NCBI RefSeq assembly: GCF_008704535.1
Contig: NZ_CP023701.1
Coordinates: 4,280,501 to 4,344,500, forward strand
Origin: Streptomyces subrutilus
GTDB lineage: Bacteria > Actinomycetota > Actinomycetes > Streptomycetales > Streptomycetaceae
DNA: 64,000 nucleotides
Direction of reading: 5' to 3'
The notes under the pieces: model-generated
What the model saw: only the letters and a program-made list of their open reading frames with translations
What the model was told of the DNA's origin: nothing
Databases searched by the model: none
Shown here: piece by piece, positions 52,417 to 60,301 of the stretch
Layout of the letters: each line of letters begins with the position of its first letter
How positions within the stretch are numbered: the first letter of the stretch is position 1
Translations under genes and position numbers: made by a program

Positions 52417-53616
52417 ATGGATGCCGCCTTCACCGCGGAGCAGGACGAGATGCGCCGCACCCTGCGCGAGGTCCTGGCCAAACGCTGCGGTCCGGCCGAG
52501 GTCAAGGCCGCCGTACGGACCGCAGCCGGACACGATCCGGGGCTGTGGCAGCAGCTCGCCCGCGAGCTCGGCCTGCCGGGTCTGGCCGTCGCCGAGGAGT
52601 ACGGCGGCGTCGGCTGCGCCCCCGGAGACCTGGCCCTGGCCTGCGAGGAGGCGGGGCGGGTGCTGCTGCCCTCGCCGCTGCTGGCCACCGCCGTGCTCGC
52701 CGTGCCGCTGGTCACCGCCCTCGGCACCGCCGCCCAGCGCTCCGAGCTGCTGCCGCCGCTGGCGGCCGGCGGGCTCACCGCCGCCCTCGCCGTCCCCGGC
52801 CCGGCCCTGGCCACCGCCCTCGCCCTGGCCGGCGACAACACGGGCGGGGAGTGGGCGGGCGGCGGCCGGGCCGGCGGGGTGCAGGCCCGGGCCGACGCGG
52901 ACGGCGCGGGCTGGCGGCTGTACGGGGAGGCCGCGCAGGTGCTCGACGGCCACAGCGCCGCCCTGCTGCTGGTGGCCGCGCACACCGGCGGGTTCGCGCG
53001 CAGCCGCACGCTGCTGTTCCTCGTGCGCGAGGACGCCCCCGGCCTCGCCCGCACCCGGCAGTCCGTGCTCGACGAGACCCGCCCGCAGGCCCGCGTCGAG
53101 CTGCGGGACGTGCCGGCGCGGCTGCTCGGCACCGAGGACGCCGACGTGCTCGGGGCGCTGGCCGGCGCCGGGCGCACCGCGGCGGCCGTGCTCGCGGCCG
53201 AGGCGGTGGGGGCGGCGGACCAGGCGCTCGCCCGCACCGTGGAGTACGTGCGCGAGCGCGAGCAGTTCGGCCGGTCCATCGGCTCGTTCCAGGCGGTCAA
53301 GCACCGCCTCGCCGACCTCTACGTACAGGTGCAGGCGGCCCGTTCGGCGGCCTACTACGCCGCTTGGGACCCGGCGCAGGGCGCCCTCGCCCTCGCCCAG
53401 GCGCTGGAGGCGCTGCGGGTCACCGCGGGGGAGGCGATCCAGTTGCACGGCGGCATCGGCTTCACCTGGGAGCACGACGCCCACCTCTACTTCAAGCGCG
53501 CGGCCGCCGACGAGCTGCTGTTCGGCCCGGTCCACCGGCTGCGGGCGCACGCCGCGCAGCGGGCCGGGCTCTTCGCCCCTCCGTCCCCGACCCGTTCCGA
53601 GAAGGTGGCCGTCTGA
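52417..53616 (+). CDS. acyl-CoA dehydrogenase with FTWE catalytic Glu
   Basis: 399 residues from the ATG at 52417, behind GGGGAGGAG. N-domain ELGLPGLAVAEEYGGVG, a divergent middle domain, and a C-domain with EREQFGRSIGSFQAVKHRL and HGGIGFTWEHDAHLYFKRA. The Glu in FTWE is the catalytic base of the beta-type subunit in split ACADs. The usual GTSEIQRN end is missing. The 40215 ACAD, which lacks the Glu but has GGSDEIQRN, is the likely partner. The gene overlaps the deazaflavin-type reductase start by one base. Confidence 0.87.
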   Translation: MDAAFTAEQDEMRRTLREVLAKRCGPAEVKAAVRTAAGHDPGLWQQLARELGLPGLAVAEEYGGVGCAPGDLALACEEAGRVLLPSPLLATAVLAVPLVTALGTAAQRSELLPPLAAGGLTAALAVPGPALATALALAGDNTGGEWAGGGRAGGVQARADADGAGWRLYGEAAQVLDGHSAALLLVAAHTGGFARSRTLLFLVREDAPGLARTRQSVLDETRPQARVELRDVPARLLGTEDADVLGALAGAGRTAAAVLAAEAVGAADQALARTVEYVREREQFGRSIGSFQAVKHRLADLYVQVQAARSAAYYAAWDPAQGALALAQALEALRVTAGEAIQLHGGIGFTWEHDAHLYFKRAAADELLFGPVHRLRAHAAQRAGLFAPPSPTRSEKVAV

Positions 53617-54101
53617 TGGCAGCGACATCCGGCGTCGGCGTCCGGCTGATGCAGAAGGTCTCCTCGACCCTGCTGTTCGCCAAGGTCGCCCCGCACGTCA
53701 TACCCGCCGTGGACAAGGCGGTGCACCGGCTGACCCGCGGCAAGGTCATCCTCAGCGCGCAGATGCTGCCGGGCGTGATCCTCACCGCCAAGGGCGCCAG
53801 GACCGGCGAGCCGCGCACCACGCCGCTCGCCTGCATGCCGGAGGACGGCGGGACGAGCTGGCTGCTGATCGGATCCAACTTCGGCCGGCCCGGGCACCCG
53901 GCATGGACCGGGAACCTGCTCAGGCACCCGGACGCGGACGTGAGTTGGAAGGGTCGGGACATCGCCGTGCGCGCCCGGCTGCTGGAGGGCGAGGAGCGCG
54001 CGGAGGCGTGGCGTGCGGCACTGGCCTTCTGGCCGCCGTACGCGGCGTACCAGGCGCGCATCGAGCGCGAGATACGGCTGTTCCGCCTGGAGCGGCGCTG
54101 A
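53616..54101 (+). CDS. deazaflavin (F420)-dependent nitroreductase-family protein (Ddn-like)
   Basis: 161 residues from the ATG at 53616 (TGATG overlap). A split-barrel fold of the Ddn/FDOR-A group: GVILTAKGARTGEPRTTPL, LLIGSNFGRPGHPAWTGNL and LRHPDADVSWKGR are its cofactor-binding motifs. Family members use reduced F420 to reduce enones, quinones or nitro groups. In the island it could reduce an enone intermediate. It ends 105 bases before the TetR gene on the other strand. Confidence 0.85.
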   Translation: MAATSGVGVRLMQKVSSTLLFAKVAPHVIPAVDKAVHRLTRGKVILSAQMLPGVILTAKGARTGEPRTTPLACMPEDGGTSWLLIGSNFGRPGHPAWTGNLLRHPDADVSWKGRDIAVRARLLEGEERAEAWRAALAFWPPYAAYQARIEREIRLFRLERR

Positions 54102-54206
54102 TCGCAGGCGTGGGCCGGGAGGGCGGGGACGAGCGGGCCGGAGGGGGGATGGGGCGGCGGGCGGCCGGGGCCGCTCGGTACGGCGGACCCGGGAACGGGT
54201 CCGCCG

Positions 54207-54854
54207 CTACTTCGTCGGCTTCTTGCCCGTGATGCCGAGGTGGACGAGCAGCGCCAGGTTCGGCTTGAGCTCGGCCTGCTTGACGCCCCAGGTCTGGAAG
54301 CCCTTCTGGTGCGAGGCGACCGCGGCCAGCATCGCGACCAGGGACCCGGCCACGGCGGCGGGGCTGACGTCCTTGTCGACCTTGCCCTTGGCCTGGAGCT
54401 CCTTCATCGACTCCGTCAGGGAGTTGGTGACGGAGTTGAGGATCTTCATGCGGATCTTGTAGAAGCGCTTGTCGCCCTCGGCCGCGCCGAGGTCGACGAC
54501 CCGAAGGATCGCGTCGTTGCGCCGCCAGAAGTCCAGGAAGCCCTCGACGAGTTCCTCGGCCGCGGCCCAGCCCGCCTTGCCGACCCAGGTCCGGCCCTCG
54601 ACGAGCGAGGTCAACTCCGCTCCCTCGGTGGCCATGTGCTCGGCGATCTCCAGGACGGCGCCTTCGACGTCCGGGAAGTACTGGTAGAAGGTCGCGGGGG
54701 AGGTACCGGCCTTGCGGGCGACGTCGATCACCTTGACGTCGCGGTACGGCGAGGAGCTGAGCATCTCGCTGAGGCAGTCGAGCAACTTCTGCCGCGTCGC
54801 CTGGCCGCGCCGGCCGGCGACACGCCCGTCGACGGTGCGTACTTGTCCTGTCAT
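54207..54854 (-). CDS. TetR-family regulator, candidate master regulator of the island
   Basis: 215 residues from the ATG at 54854. The helix-turn-helix is in VKVIDVARKAGTSPATFYQYFPD, after a basic N-terminus (GRRGQATRQKLLDCL). The ligand domain is long and all-helical. A copy of the island operator with one mismatch (CTGTC-N5-GTCAG, 54848-54862) overlaps its own start codon, a typical autoregulation layout. It probably represses the seven linked promoter regions and is released by an acyl-CoA or related pathway compound. The link is inference from motif and position. Confidence 0.88.
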   Translation of the reverse strand: MTGQVRTVDGRVAGRRGQATRQKLLDCLSEMLSSSPYRDVKVIDVARKAGTSPATFYQYFPDVEGAVLEIAEHMATEGAELTSLVEGRTWVGKAGWAAAEELVEGFLDFWRRNDAILRVVDLGAAEGDKRFYKIRMKILNSVTNSLTESMKELQAKGKVDKDVSPAAVAGSLVAMLAAVASHQKGFQTWGVKQAELKPNLALLVHLGITGKKPTK

Positions 54855-54862
54855 GCCGTCAG
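54848..54862. promoter_or_regulatory. CTGAC-N5-GTCAG operator, site 10, over the tetR start codon
   Basis: CTGTC, spacer ATGCC, GTCAG (one mismatch in the left arm). The tetR start codon is at 54852-54854, inside the site. Confidence 0.65.
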
Positions 54863-55277
54863 CTTACCGAGGGGTGATGGGCGCGCTATTCGGCCGCCTG
54901 CAAATGGGGTCATCGGGCCTCTGGGCTGGGTGTGAGCGGGCCCTGAGAGGATGGAGGGTCGATTTTCGGCCGTTATGACGCCGAGTGGGGCGACCATCGG
55001 CCGGTCATCGGCCGCCCATCGGGCGTCCACCGGGCCGTCGGCGCGCGGCCGTCGGGCCTCCGCCACCGCGCCCCGGACGCGCCGGGGTGCGCCCGGGGCA
55101 CCGGTCGGGCGCACGGGCGCCGCGTGCGGTCCCCCGGATCGCCCGTCCGGACCGGCCGTCCGGACCGGCCGTCCCCCGAATAGTCTTGTCAACAGGCTGT
55201 GGACAAGTTTTCGGGCGGATCATGGCTGGGAGGGGTGGGAGGGTACACACCCCCGCACAACGGAAGGAACCGGGCTC
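54863..55277. other. 415-bp intergenic region between tetR and the VOC gene
   Basis: No gene is supported. The left part repeats CATCGGCC (54994-55035), the centre has a direct repeat of GTCCGGACCGGCC (55145-55170), and the right part holds a DnaA-box pair (55186-55206). The only AT-rich patches are CGCTATTCGGCC (54888) and GATTTTCGGCCGTTATGACG (54961), which may be promoter pieces for the TetR gene or the downstream operon. Confidence 0.5.
55186..55206. promoter_or_regulatory. DnaA-box pair element, copy 2
   Basis: TTGTCAACA (55186-55194), GGC, TGTGGACAA (55198-55206), then GTTTTCG. The second box is an exact DnaA-box consensus complement; the arrangement matches 38260-38280. It lies 71 bases upstream of the VOC gene start. 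Confidence 0.5.
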
Positions 55278-56096
55278 ATGGCCGCATTCGCGGAAGGCAC
55301 ACCCTGCTGGGTGGACGCCTCGCTCCCGGACGTCGAGGCGGGCAAGCGCTTCTACGGCGAGCTCTTCGGCTGGACCTTCTCGCCCGGCGCTGGCGCCGAC
55401 TACGGCCACTACACCCAGGCCTACAGCCGCGGCCGCAACGTCGCCGCCCTCGCACCCAAGCCGGACGGCCGGATGCCGACCGTCTGGGGCATCTACCTCT
55501 ACACCACCGACGCCCACGCCTGCGCCCAGCGCATCCGCGCGGCCGGCGGCCAGATGGTCATGGAGCCCATGCCCGTGGGCCCGTACGGGACCGCCGCCAT
55601 GGCCGCGGACCCGGGCGGCGCCGTCTTCGGCCTCTGGCAGCCCGGCACCCACCACGGCTTCGAGGCCCGGCAGGAGCCGTACACGTACTGCTGGAGCGAG
55701 GTGTACACCCGGGCCCGCGACGCCGTCGACGCCTTCTACGCCAAGGTCTTCGGCTACGTCCCGCAGGACCAGGACGACGCGGGCGTCGAATACCGCGTCT
55801 GGTCCCCGCCCGGCAGCACGCAGGGCGCCACGGCCGGCGGCCCGCCCGGCGCGGGCACCGCCGTGATGGGCCGCAGCCTGATCACCGACGCCTTCCCCGA
55901 GGTCATGCCCGCGCACTTCCTGGCCTACTTCGCCGTACCCGACTGCGACCAGTCCGTCGCGATGGTCCGGCGGCTCGGCGGACGGGTCACCGCCGAGCCC
56001 TTCGACACCCCCTACGGCCGCATCGCGGTCGTCGCCGACGACCAGGGCGCCGTCTTCGGCCTGTTGTCGGAGCCGCGCACCAAGCCCGCCGGATAG
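55278..56096 (+). CDS. VOC-family protein upstream of the AfsK-type kinase
   Basis: 272 residues from the ATG at 55278, nine bases after GGAAGGAA. Two VOC modules: WVDASLPDVEAGKRFYGELFGWTF (about residues 10-120) and YCWSEVYTRARDAVDAFYAKVFGY (about 138-268). Enzymatic function is unknown for this duplicated type. In S. coelicolor the AfsK inhibitor KbpA (about 250 residues) is encoded next to afsK, as I recall. Whether this protein corresponds to KbpA cannot be decided from sequence alone. It is 257 bp upstream of the kinase gene on the same strand. Confidence 0.8.
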   Translation: MAAFAEGTPCWVDASLPDVEAGKRFYGELFGWTFSPGAGADYGHYTQAYSRGRNVAALAPKPDGRMPTVWGIYLYTTDAHACAQRIRAAGGQMVMEPMPVGPYGTAAMAADPGGAVFGLWQPGTHHGFEARQEPYTYCWSEVYTRARDAVDAFYAKVFGYVPQDQDDAGVEYRVWSPPGSTQGATAGGPPGAGTAVMGRSLITDAFPEVMPAHFLAYFAVPDCDQSVAMVRRLGGRVTAEPFDTPYGRIAVVADDQGAVFGLLSEPRTKPAG

Positions 56097-56353
56097 CCGC
56101 CGGACGGCCGTCGGACCCGGCCCCCGCGCGGCCCCGCCCGCGGGCCGCGCACCCGGCCGCGACCGGCCCCGTGCCGTCCGCCCCCGGCCGTGCCGGGGCC
56201 GGACCGGGCGCGGGCCTGACAGAATCGGGGGTGCGCGACCCGGGCGGCGCCCGGGAGTGAGACGCTGCACGGGGCGGGGCCCCGGCCCGGCTCCGAGCGT
56301 GCTGGTGGAAACGGGCCCGGCGAGGGCCCGTACGGGGATGGGTGTGGAGGCGA

Positions 56354-58780
56354 GTGGTGGAGCAGCTGACGCAGCACGACCCGAGACGGATCGGCCCCTT
56401 CGAGGTGCTGGGACGGCTCGGCGCCGGCGGCATGGGGCTGGTCTATCTCGCGCGGTCCGCGTCCGGACGGCGGGTCGCGATCAAGACGGTGCGCACCGAA
56501 CTCGCCGAGGACCAGCTGTTCCGGGTGCGCTTCACCCGCGAGGTGGAGGCCGCCCGCGCGGTCTCCGGCTTCTACACCGCGGCCGTCGTCGACGCCGACC
56601 CGCGCGCCGCCGTGCCGTGGCTGGCCACCGCCTACGTCCCGGCGCCCTCCCTGGAGGAGATCGTCAACGAGTGCGGGCCGATGCCGGCCCAGGCCGTGCG
56701 CTGGCTCGCCGCCGGCATCGCCGAGGCGCTGCAGTCCATCCACGGCGCCGGCCTCGTCCACCGCGACCTGAAGCCGTCCAACGTGCTCGTCGTCGAGGAC
56801 GGTCCGCGCGTGATCGACTTCGGCATCGCCAGCGGGGTCTCCAACACCCGTCTGACCATGACCAACGTCGCCGTCGGCACTCCCGCCTACATGTCGCCCG
56901 AGCAGGCGAAGGACTCGCGCAGCGTCCGCGGCGCCAGCGACGTGTTCTCGCTCGGCTCCACCCTCGTCTTCGCGGCCACCGGCCACCCGCCCTTCCACGG
57001 GGCCAACCCGGTGGAGACGGTCTTCATGCTGCTGCGCGAAGGCCCCAACCTCGACGGGCTCCCCGACGAGCTGCGCCCGCTCATCGACTCCTGCATGCAG
57101 ATGGACGCCACCCGGCGCCCCACCCCGGCCGACCTCCAGGCGCAGCTCGCCCCGCACCTCTTCGACGGCGGCGACGACAGCGGCACCGCCTCGGCCTGGC
57201 TGCCGGCGCGGGCGGTCGCGATGATCGAGACCCGCCGGTCGGGCAACCGCCCCGCGCACGTCGCCGCCCTCCCCGGCCCCGCGCCCGGCCCCGCGCCGGC
57301 GGCCCGGCGCGGGCCCGACTCCGCGGGCGCCACGCACCGCCGGCAGCGCGGCGTCGACCCCTGGGTGGACCCGCGGACCGGCCAGGCCGTGCCGCAGCGC
57401 CCGCACCACCCGCCGATGGCCCCGGCCCGCTCCGGCGAGCCCGTGCGCCTGGGCGGCTCCCCGGTGCCGATCGGCCCCGGGCCGCGCGCGAGCGCGGCGG
57501 CGGCCGCCGTCCACGCCTCCGCACAGGGCGCCGTGGACGCGGCGACCGGCTGGGTCCGGCCCCCCGGCGGGTCCACGGCCGCACCCGCCGCCGAGGCCGC
57601 CCGGGCCGTGGCGGGGTCCGTACCGCATCCGGCCCCGGCCCCGGACAGCGGACGCTGGCGGCCGTGGCGCTTCCGCATGTCCAACGAGGTGTGGGGCACC
57701 CCGACCGTCTCCGGCGACCTGCTCTACGTCACCTCCTTCGAGGTCCACGCCCTGGACGTGGCCAGCGGCCGGCGCCAGTTCAAGACCCGCGACGTCGCCT
57801 GGTCCATGGCCGTCTCCGACGGCCGGATCCACGCCTCCGACGGCCCGTCCCTGTACGCGCTCGACGCGACCGACGGCTCCGAGCGGTGGCGGCTGTCCAC
57901 CGACGCCTGGGTGTACGCGCTGACCGCGGAGCGCGGCACGGTCGTCACCGCCACGCGCGGCGGCGGCGTACAGGGCTGGGAATCGTCCAACGGCCACAAG
58001 CTGTGGGAGCTGACCGGCGCGCAGACCGACTTCGAGACCCCGGAGGCGGCCCCCGTCCTGCACGACGGCACCGTCTACGTGTGGCAGGACGCCCGGCTGC
58101 GGGCCGTGGACGCCCGTACCGGCCGCGAGTCCTGGTCGTACCCGGTCGGCGACGCGGGCTCGTGCGGAAACGTCCCGGTACGGGTCACCCCCGCCCCGGA
58201 CGGCAACGTCTACGTCAGCGCCGGCACCCGGGTGCTGTCGGTGGACCGGGCCTCGGGCCGGGTCCGCTGGCACTTCGAGGCCCCGGCGGTGTTCCTGGCC
58301 GCGCCGGCTTTCGCGCCGGGCCCGGCGGTGACGGGCGGCGGGGTCTACCTCGCCGACTACCTCGGCACCGTCTACGCCCTCGACGCGGCCACCGGCAAGG
58401 ACCGCTGGCGGATCGCGACGGAGCCGCGGGCGTCCTCGGACCCGGTGCTGGTGGCGAACGGCAACGTCCACCTGGGCGCCGGCAGCGCCCTCTACACGCT
58501 CGACGCGGTCACCGGCACCCCGAAGTGGCGGTTCGCGGCGGGCGGCGAGATCACCGGCCTGCCGGCGGTCGCGGACGGCCGGGTCCACTTCGGCTCGGCC
58601 GACCACTGCCTGTACACCCTGGACGCGGCGGGCGGCCAGCTCCGCTGGAAACTGGCCACGGGCGGCGAGATCACGGGCGCCCCGGTCGCGGAGGCGGGCG
58701 TGGTCTACGCGTGCAGCAAGGACCGCTGCGTCTACGCCCTGGACGCGGCCAAGGGCACCGGCACCCGGACGGGAGGCTGA
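56354..58780 (+). CDS. afsK: Ser/Thr protein kinase with C-terminal PQQ-like propeller (AfsK-type)
   Basis: 808 residues from the GTG at 56354 (GGAGG just upstream); the next GTG at 56357 is possible. Residues about 12-275 are a Hanks-type kinase: GRLGAGGMGLVY, catalytic Lys in VAIKTV, HRDLKPSN, DFG, and GTPAYMSPEQ. A Pro/Ala-rich linker follows, then from about residue 440 repeated PQQ/BamB-like blades (VYALDAATGKDRWR and variants). No transmembrane helix. This is the AfsK plan; in S. coelicolor AfsK phosphorylates AfsR and triggers antibiotic production. With this start, Thr168 falls in RLTMTN, matching the reported activating Thr168. The afsR and afsS genes are not within the window. Confidence 0.9.
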   Translation: MVEQLTQHDPRRIGPFEVLGRLGAGGMGLVYLARSASGRRVAIKTVRTELAEDQLFRVRFTREVEAARAVSGFYTAAVVDADPRAAVPWLATAYVPAPSLEEIVNECGPMPAQAVRWLAAGIAEALQSIHGAGLVHRDLKPSNVLVVEDGPRVIDFGIASGVSNTRLTMTNVAVGTPAYMSPEQAKDSRSVRGASDVFSLGSTLVFAATGHPPFHGANPVETVFMLLREGPNLDGLPDELRPLIDSCMQMDATRRPTPADLQAQLAPHLFDGGDDSGTASAWLPARAVAMIETRRSGNRPAHVAALPGPAPGPAPAARRGPDSAGATHRRQRGVDPWVDPRTGQAVPQRPHHPPMAPARSGEPVRLGGSPVPIGPGPRASAAAAAVHASAQGAVDAATGWVRPPGGSTAAPAAEAARAVAGSVPHPAPAPDSGRWRPWRFRMSNEVWGTPTVSGDLLYVTSFEVHALDVASGRRQFKTRDVAWSMAVSDGRIHASDGPSLYALDATDGSERWRLSTDAWVYALTAERGTVVTATRGGGVQGWESSNGHKLWELTGAQTDFETPEAAPVLHDGTVYVWQDARLRAVDARTGRESWSYPVGDAGSCGNVPVRVTPAPDGNVYVSAGTRVLSVDRASGRVRWHFEAPAVFLAAPAFAPGPAVTGGGVYLADYLGTVYALDAATGKDRWRIATEPRASSDPVLVANGNVHLGAGSALYTLDAVTGTPKWRFAAGGEITGLPAVADGRVHFGSADHCLYTLDAAGGQLRWKLATGGEITGAPVAEAGVVYACSKDRCVYALDAAKGTGTRTGG

Positions 58781-58836
58781 GGCGACTCGGCCCCCTCCCG
58801 GTCGCACAACGCACCGGGAGTGACAGGATGGACCCC

Positions 58837-59334
58837 ATGAGCAACGTCTACTTCGACATCACCATCAACGACAAGCCCGCGGGCCGCATCGTCTTCGAGC
58901 TGTTCGACAAGGTCGTCCCGAACACCGCTCGGAACTTCCGCGAGCTGGCCACCGGCCAGAACGGCTACGGCTACGCGGGCTCCGGCTTCCACCGCATCAT
59001 CCCCCAGTTCATGCTCCAGGGCGGTGACTTCACCAACCACAACGGCACCGGCGGCAAGAGCATCTTCGGCGAGAAGTTCGCGGACGAGAACTTCGAGCTG
59101 AAGCACGACCGCCCGTACCTGCTGTCGATGGCGAACGCCGGCCGCAACACCAACGGCTCGCAGTTCTTCGTCACCACCGTCGTCACCTCCTGGCTCGACG
59201 GCAAGCACGTCGTCTTCGGCGAGGTCGTCGAGGGCAAGGAGCTCGTCGACCAGATCGAGGCCCTGGGCTCCCAGTCCGGCGCCCCCAAGGCCAAGGTCGA
59301 GATCGCGGCCTCGGGCGTCGTCGACGCCGCCTGA
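58837..59334 (+). CDS. cyclophilin-type peptidyl-prolyl cis-trans isomerase
   Basis: 165 residues from the ATG at 58837 (AGGA eight bases upstream; an ATG at 58828 would add three). It has all cyclophilin landmarks: the catalytic Arg in GFHRIIPQFMLQGGDFT, SMANAGRNTNGSQFFVT and WLDGKHVVFGEVVEG. No signal peptide, so it is a cytosolic foldase; the length matches Streptomyces CypA of 165 residues. It follows the kinase gene after 56 bases and may be partly read through from it. Confidence 0.94.
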   Translation: MSNVYFDITINDKPAGRIVFELFDKVVPNTARNFRELATGQNGYGYAGSGFHRIIPQFMLQGGDFTNHNGTGGKSIFGEKFADENFELKHDRPYLLSMANAGRNTNGSQFFVTTVVTSWLDGKHVVFGEVVEGKELVDQIEALGSQSGAPKAKVEIAASGVVDAA

Positions 59335-59401
59335 CCCCCGCACCCCGTGCCGGCCGGCCCCGCCCCCTCCGGGGGCCGGGGCCGCCGCCGCGTCCGGGGC
59401 G

Positions 59402-60214
59402 CTACACCCGGCCGACGGCGAGCAGGTGCGAGCTCGCGGCCAGCAGCTCCGGGTACGGCTCGGCCAGCCGCGCCGCGGTCAGCGCGGCCTCGAACATCCG
59501 CGACCCGATCAGGCTCTCCCGGGTGTGCTGCTCGGTCGCCTTGAGCGCCGACCACGCCGGGCCTTCGACGCCGTAGACCCGCGGCCCGCGCAGCCCGGCC
59601 TCGCGCAGCTCCGCCGCCAGCCCGTCGCCGGTGTGGAAGTAGGCGGTGGTGAAGCCCTTGCGCCCGGCCTCGTGGACACCGGCGACCAGGACGTCGGCGA
59701 CGGCGTCGCGGACCCGGTCGACCGCCAGCAGGGTGGTCGCGACGTGCTCGAAGACGGAGGAGTACCGCCCGATGGCGGCGGCCGCGACCAGCCCGCCGGG
59801 CCGCACCACCCGAGCCGCCTCGCGCAGCGCCCGTACCCGGTCGCCGGCCTCGACCAGGTGGTACAGCGGGCCCAGCAGGAGCGCGGCGTCGTACGCGCCG
59901 TCGCCGGCCGCCAGCGAGCGGGCGTCGCCGAGCGCGCTGCGCAGTCCGGCGGCCCGCGCCTCCTCGACGTGACGCGGTACGGGATCGACCAGGTCGACCT
60001 CGTACCCGTCCGCGACGAGCCACCGGGCATGGGCACCGGGCCCCGCCCCGACGTCGAGGACCCGCGCGGGCGCGGGCGGCAGGTGCCGCCGCAACAGCTC
60101 CTGGGTGCGGACCATCTCCAGCACCCCGTCCGCACTGCTGCTCAGCCGGTCGGATTCGCTGATCGTCTCGCTGTAGAAGGCGATGATCTCTGGGCCTACG
60201 GAGTGTGGGGGCAT
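59402..60214 (-). CDS. class I SAM-dependent methyltransferase
   Basis: 270 residues from the ATG at 60214. The methyltransferase fold starts near residue 50 with VLDVGAGPGAHARWLVADGYEVDLVDPVP, followed by LGDARSLAAGDGAYDAALLLGPLYHL and VRPGGLVAAAA. The C-terminal part has no recognisable substrate domain. Such stand-alone enzymes may methylate small molecules or RNA; context (a divergent GntR gene with two operators) suggests a detoxification or signalling role but does not prove it. Confidence 0.82.
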   Translation of the reverse strand: MPPHSVGPEIIAFYSETISESDRLSSSADGVLEMVRTQELLRRHLPPAPARVLDVGAGPGAHARWLVADGYEVDLVDPVPRHVEEARAAGLRSALGDARSLAAGDGAYDAALLLGPLYHLVEAGDRVRALREAARVVRPGGLVAAAAIGRYSSVFEHVATTLLAVDRVRDAVADVLVAGVHEAGRKGFTTAYFHTGDGLAAELREAGLRGPRVYGVEGPAWSALKATEQHTRESLIGSRMFEAALTAARLAEPYPELLAASSHLLAVGRV

Positions 60215-60259
60215 GCTCCGGATTGTCGACCCTGGCCGCAACGGACGGTACCCCCTAGC

Positions 60260-60279
60260 CTGACCGGTCAACCGGTCAG
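60260..60279. promoter_or_regulatory. GntR operator 1, before its own gene
   Basis: CTGACCGGT and ACCGGTCAG form a perfect 9-bp inverted repeat around CA, 22 bases upstream of the GntR start at 60302. The same core recurs after the gene. Confidence 0.8.
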
Positions 60280-60301
60280 CCCCACCATTCAAGGAACCCA
60301 C

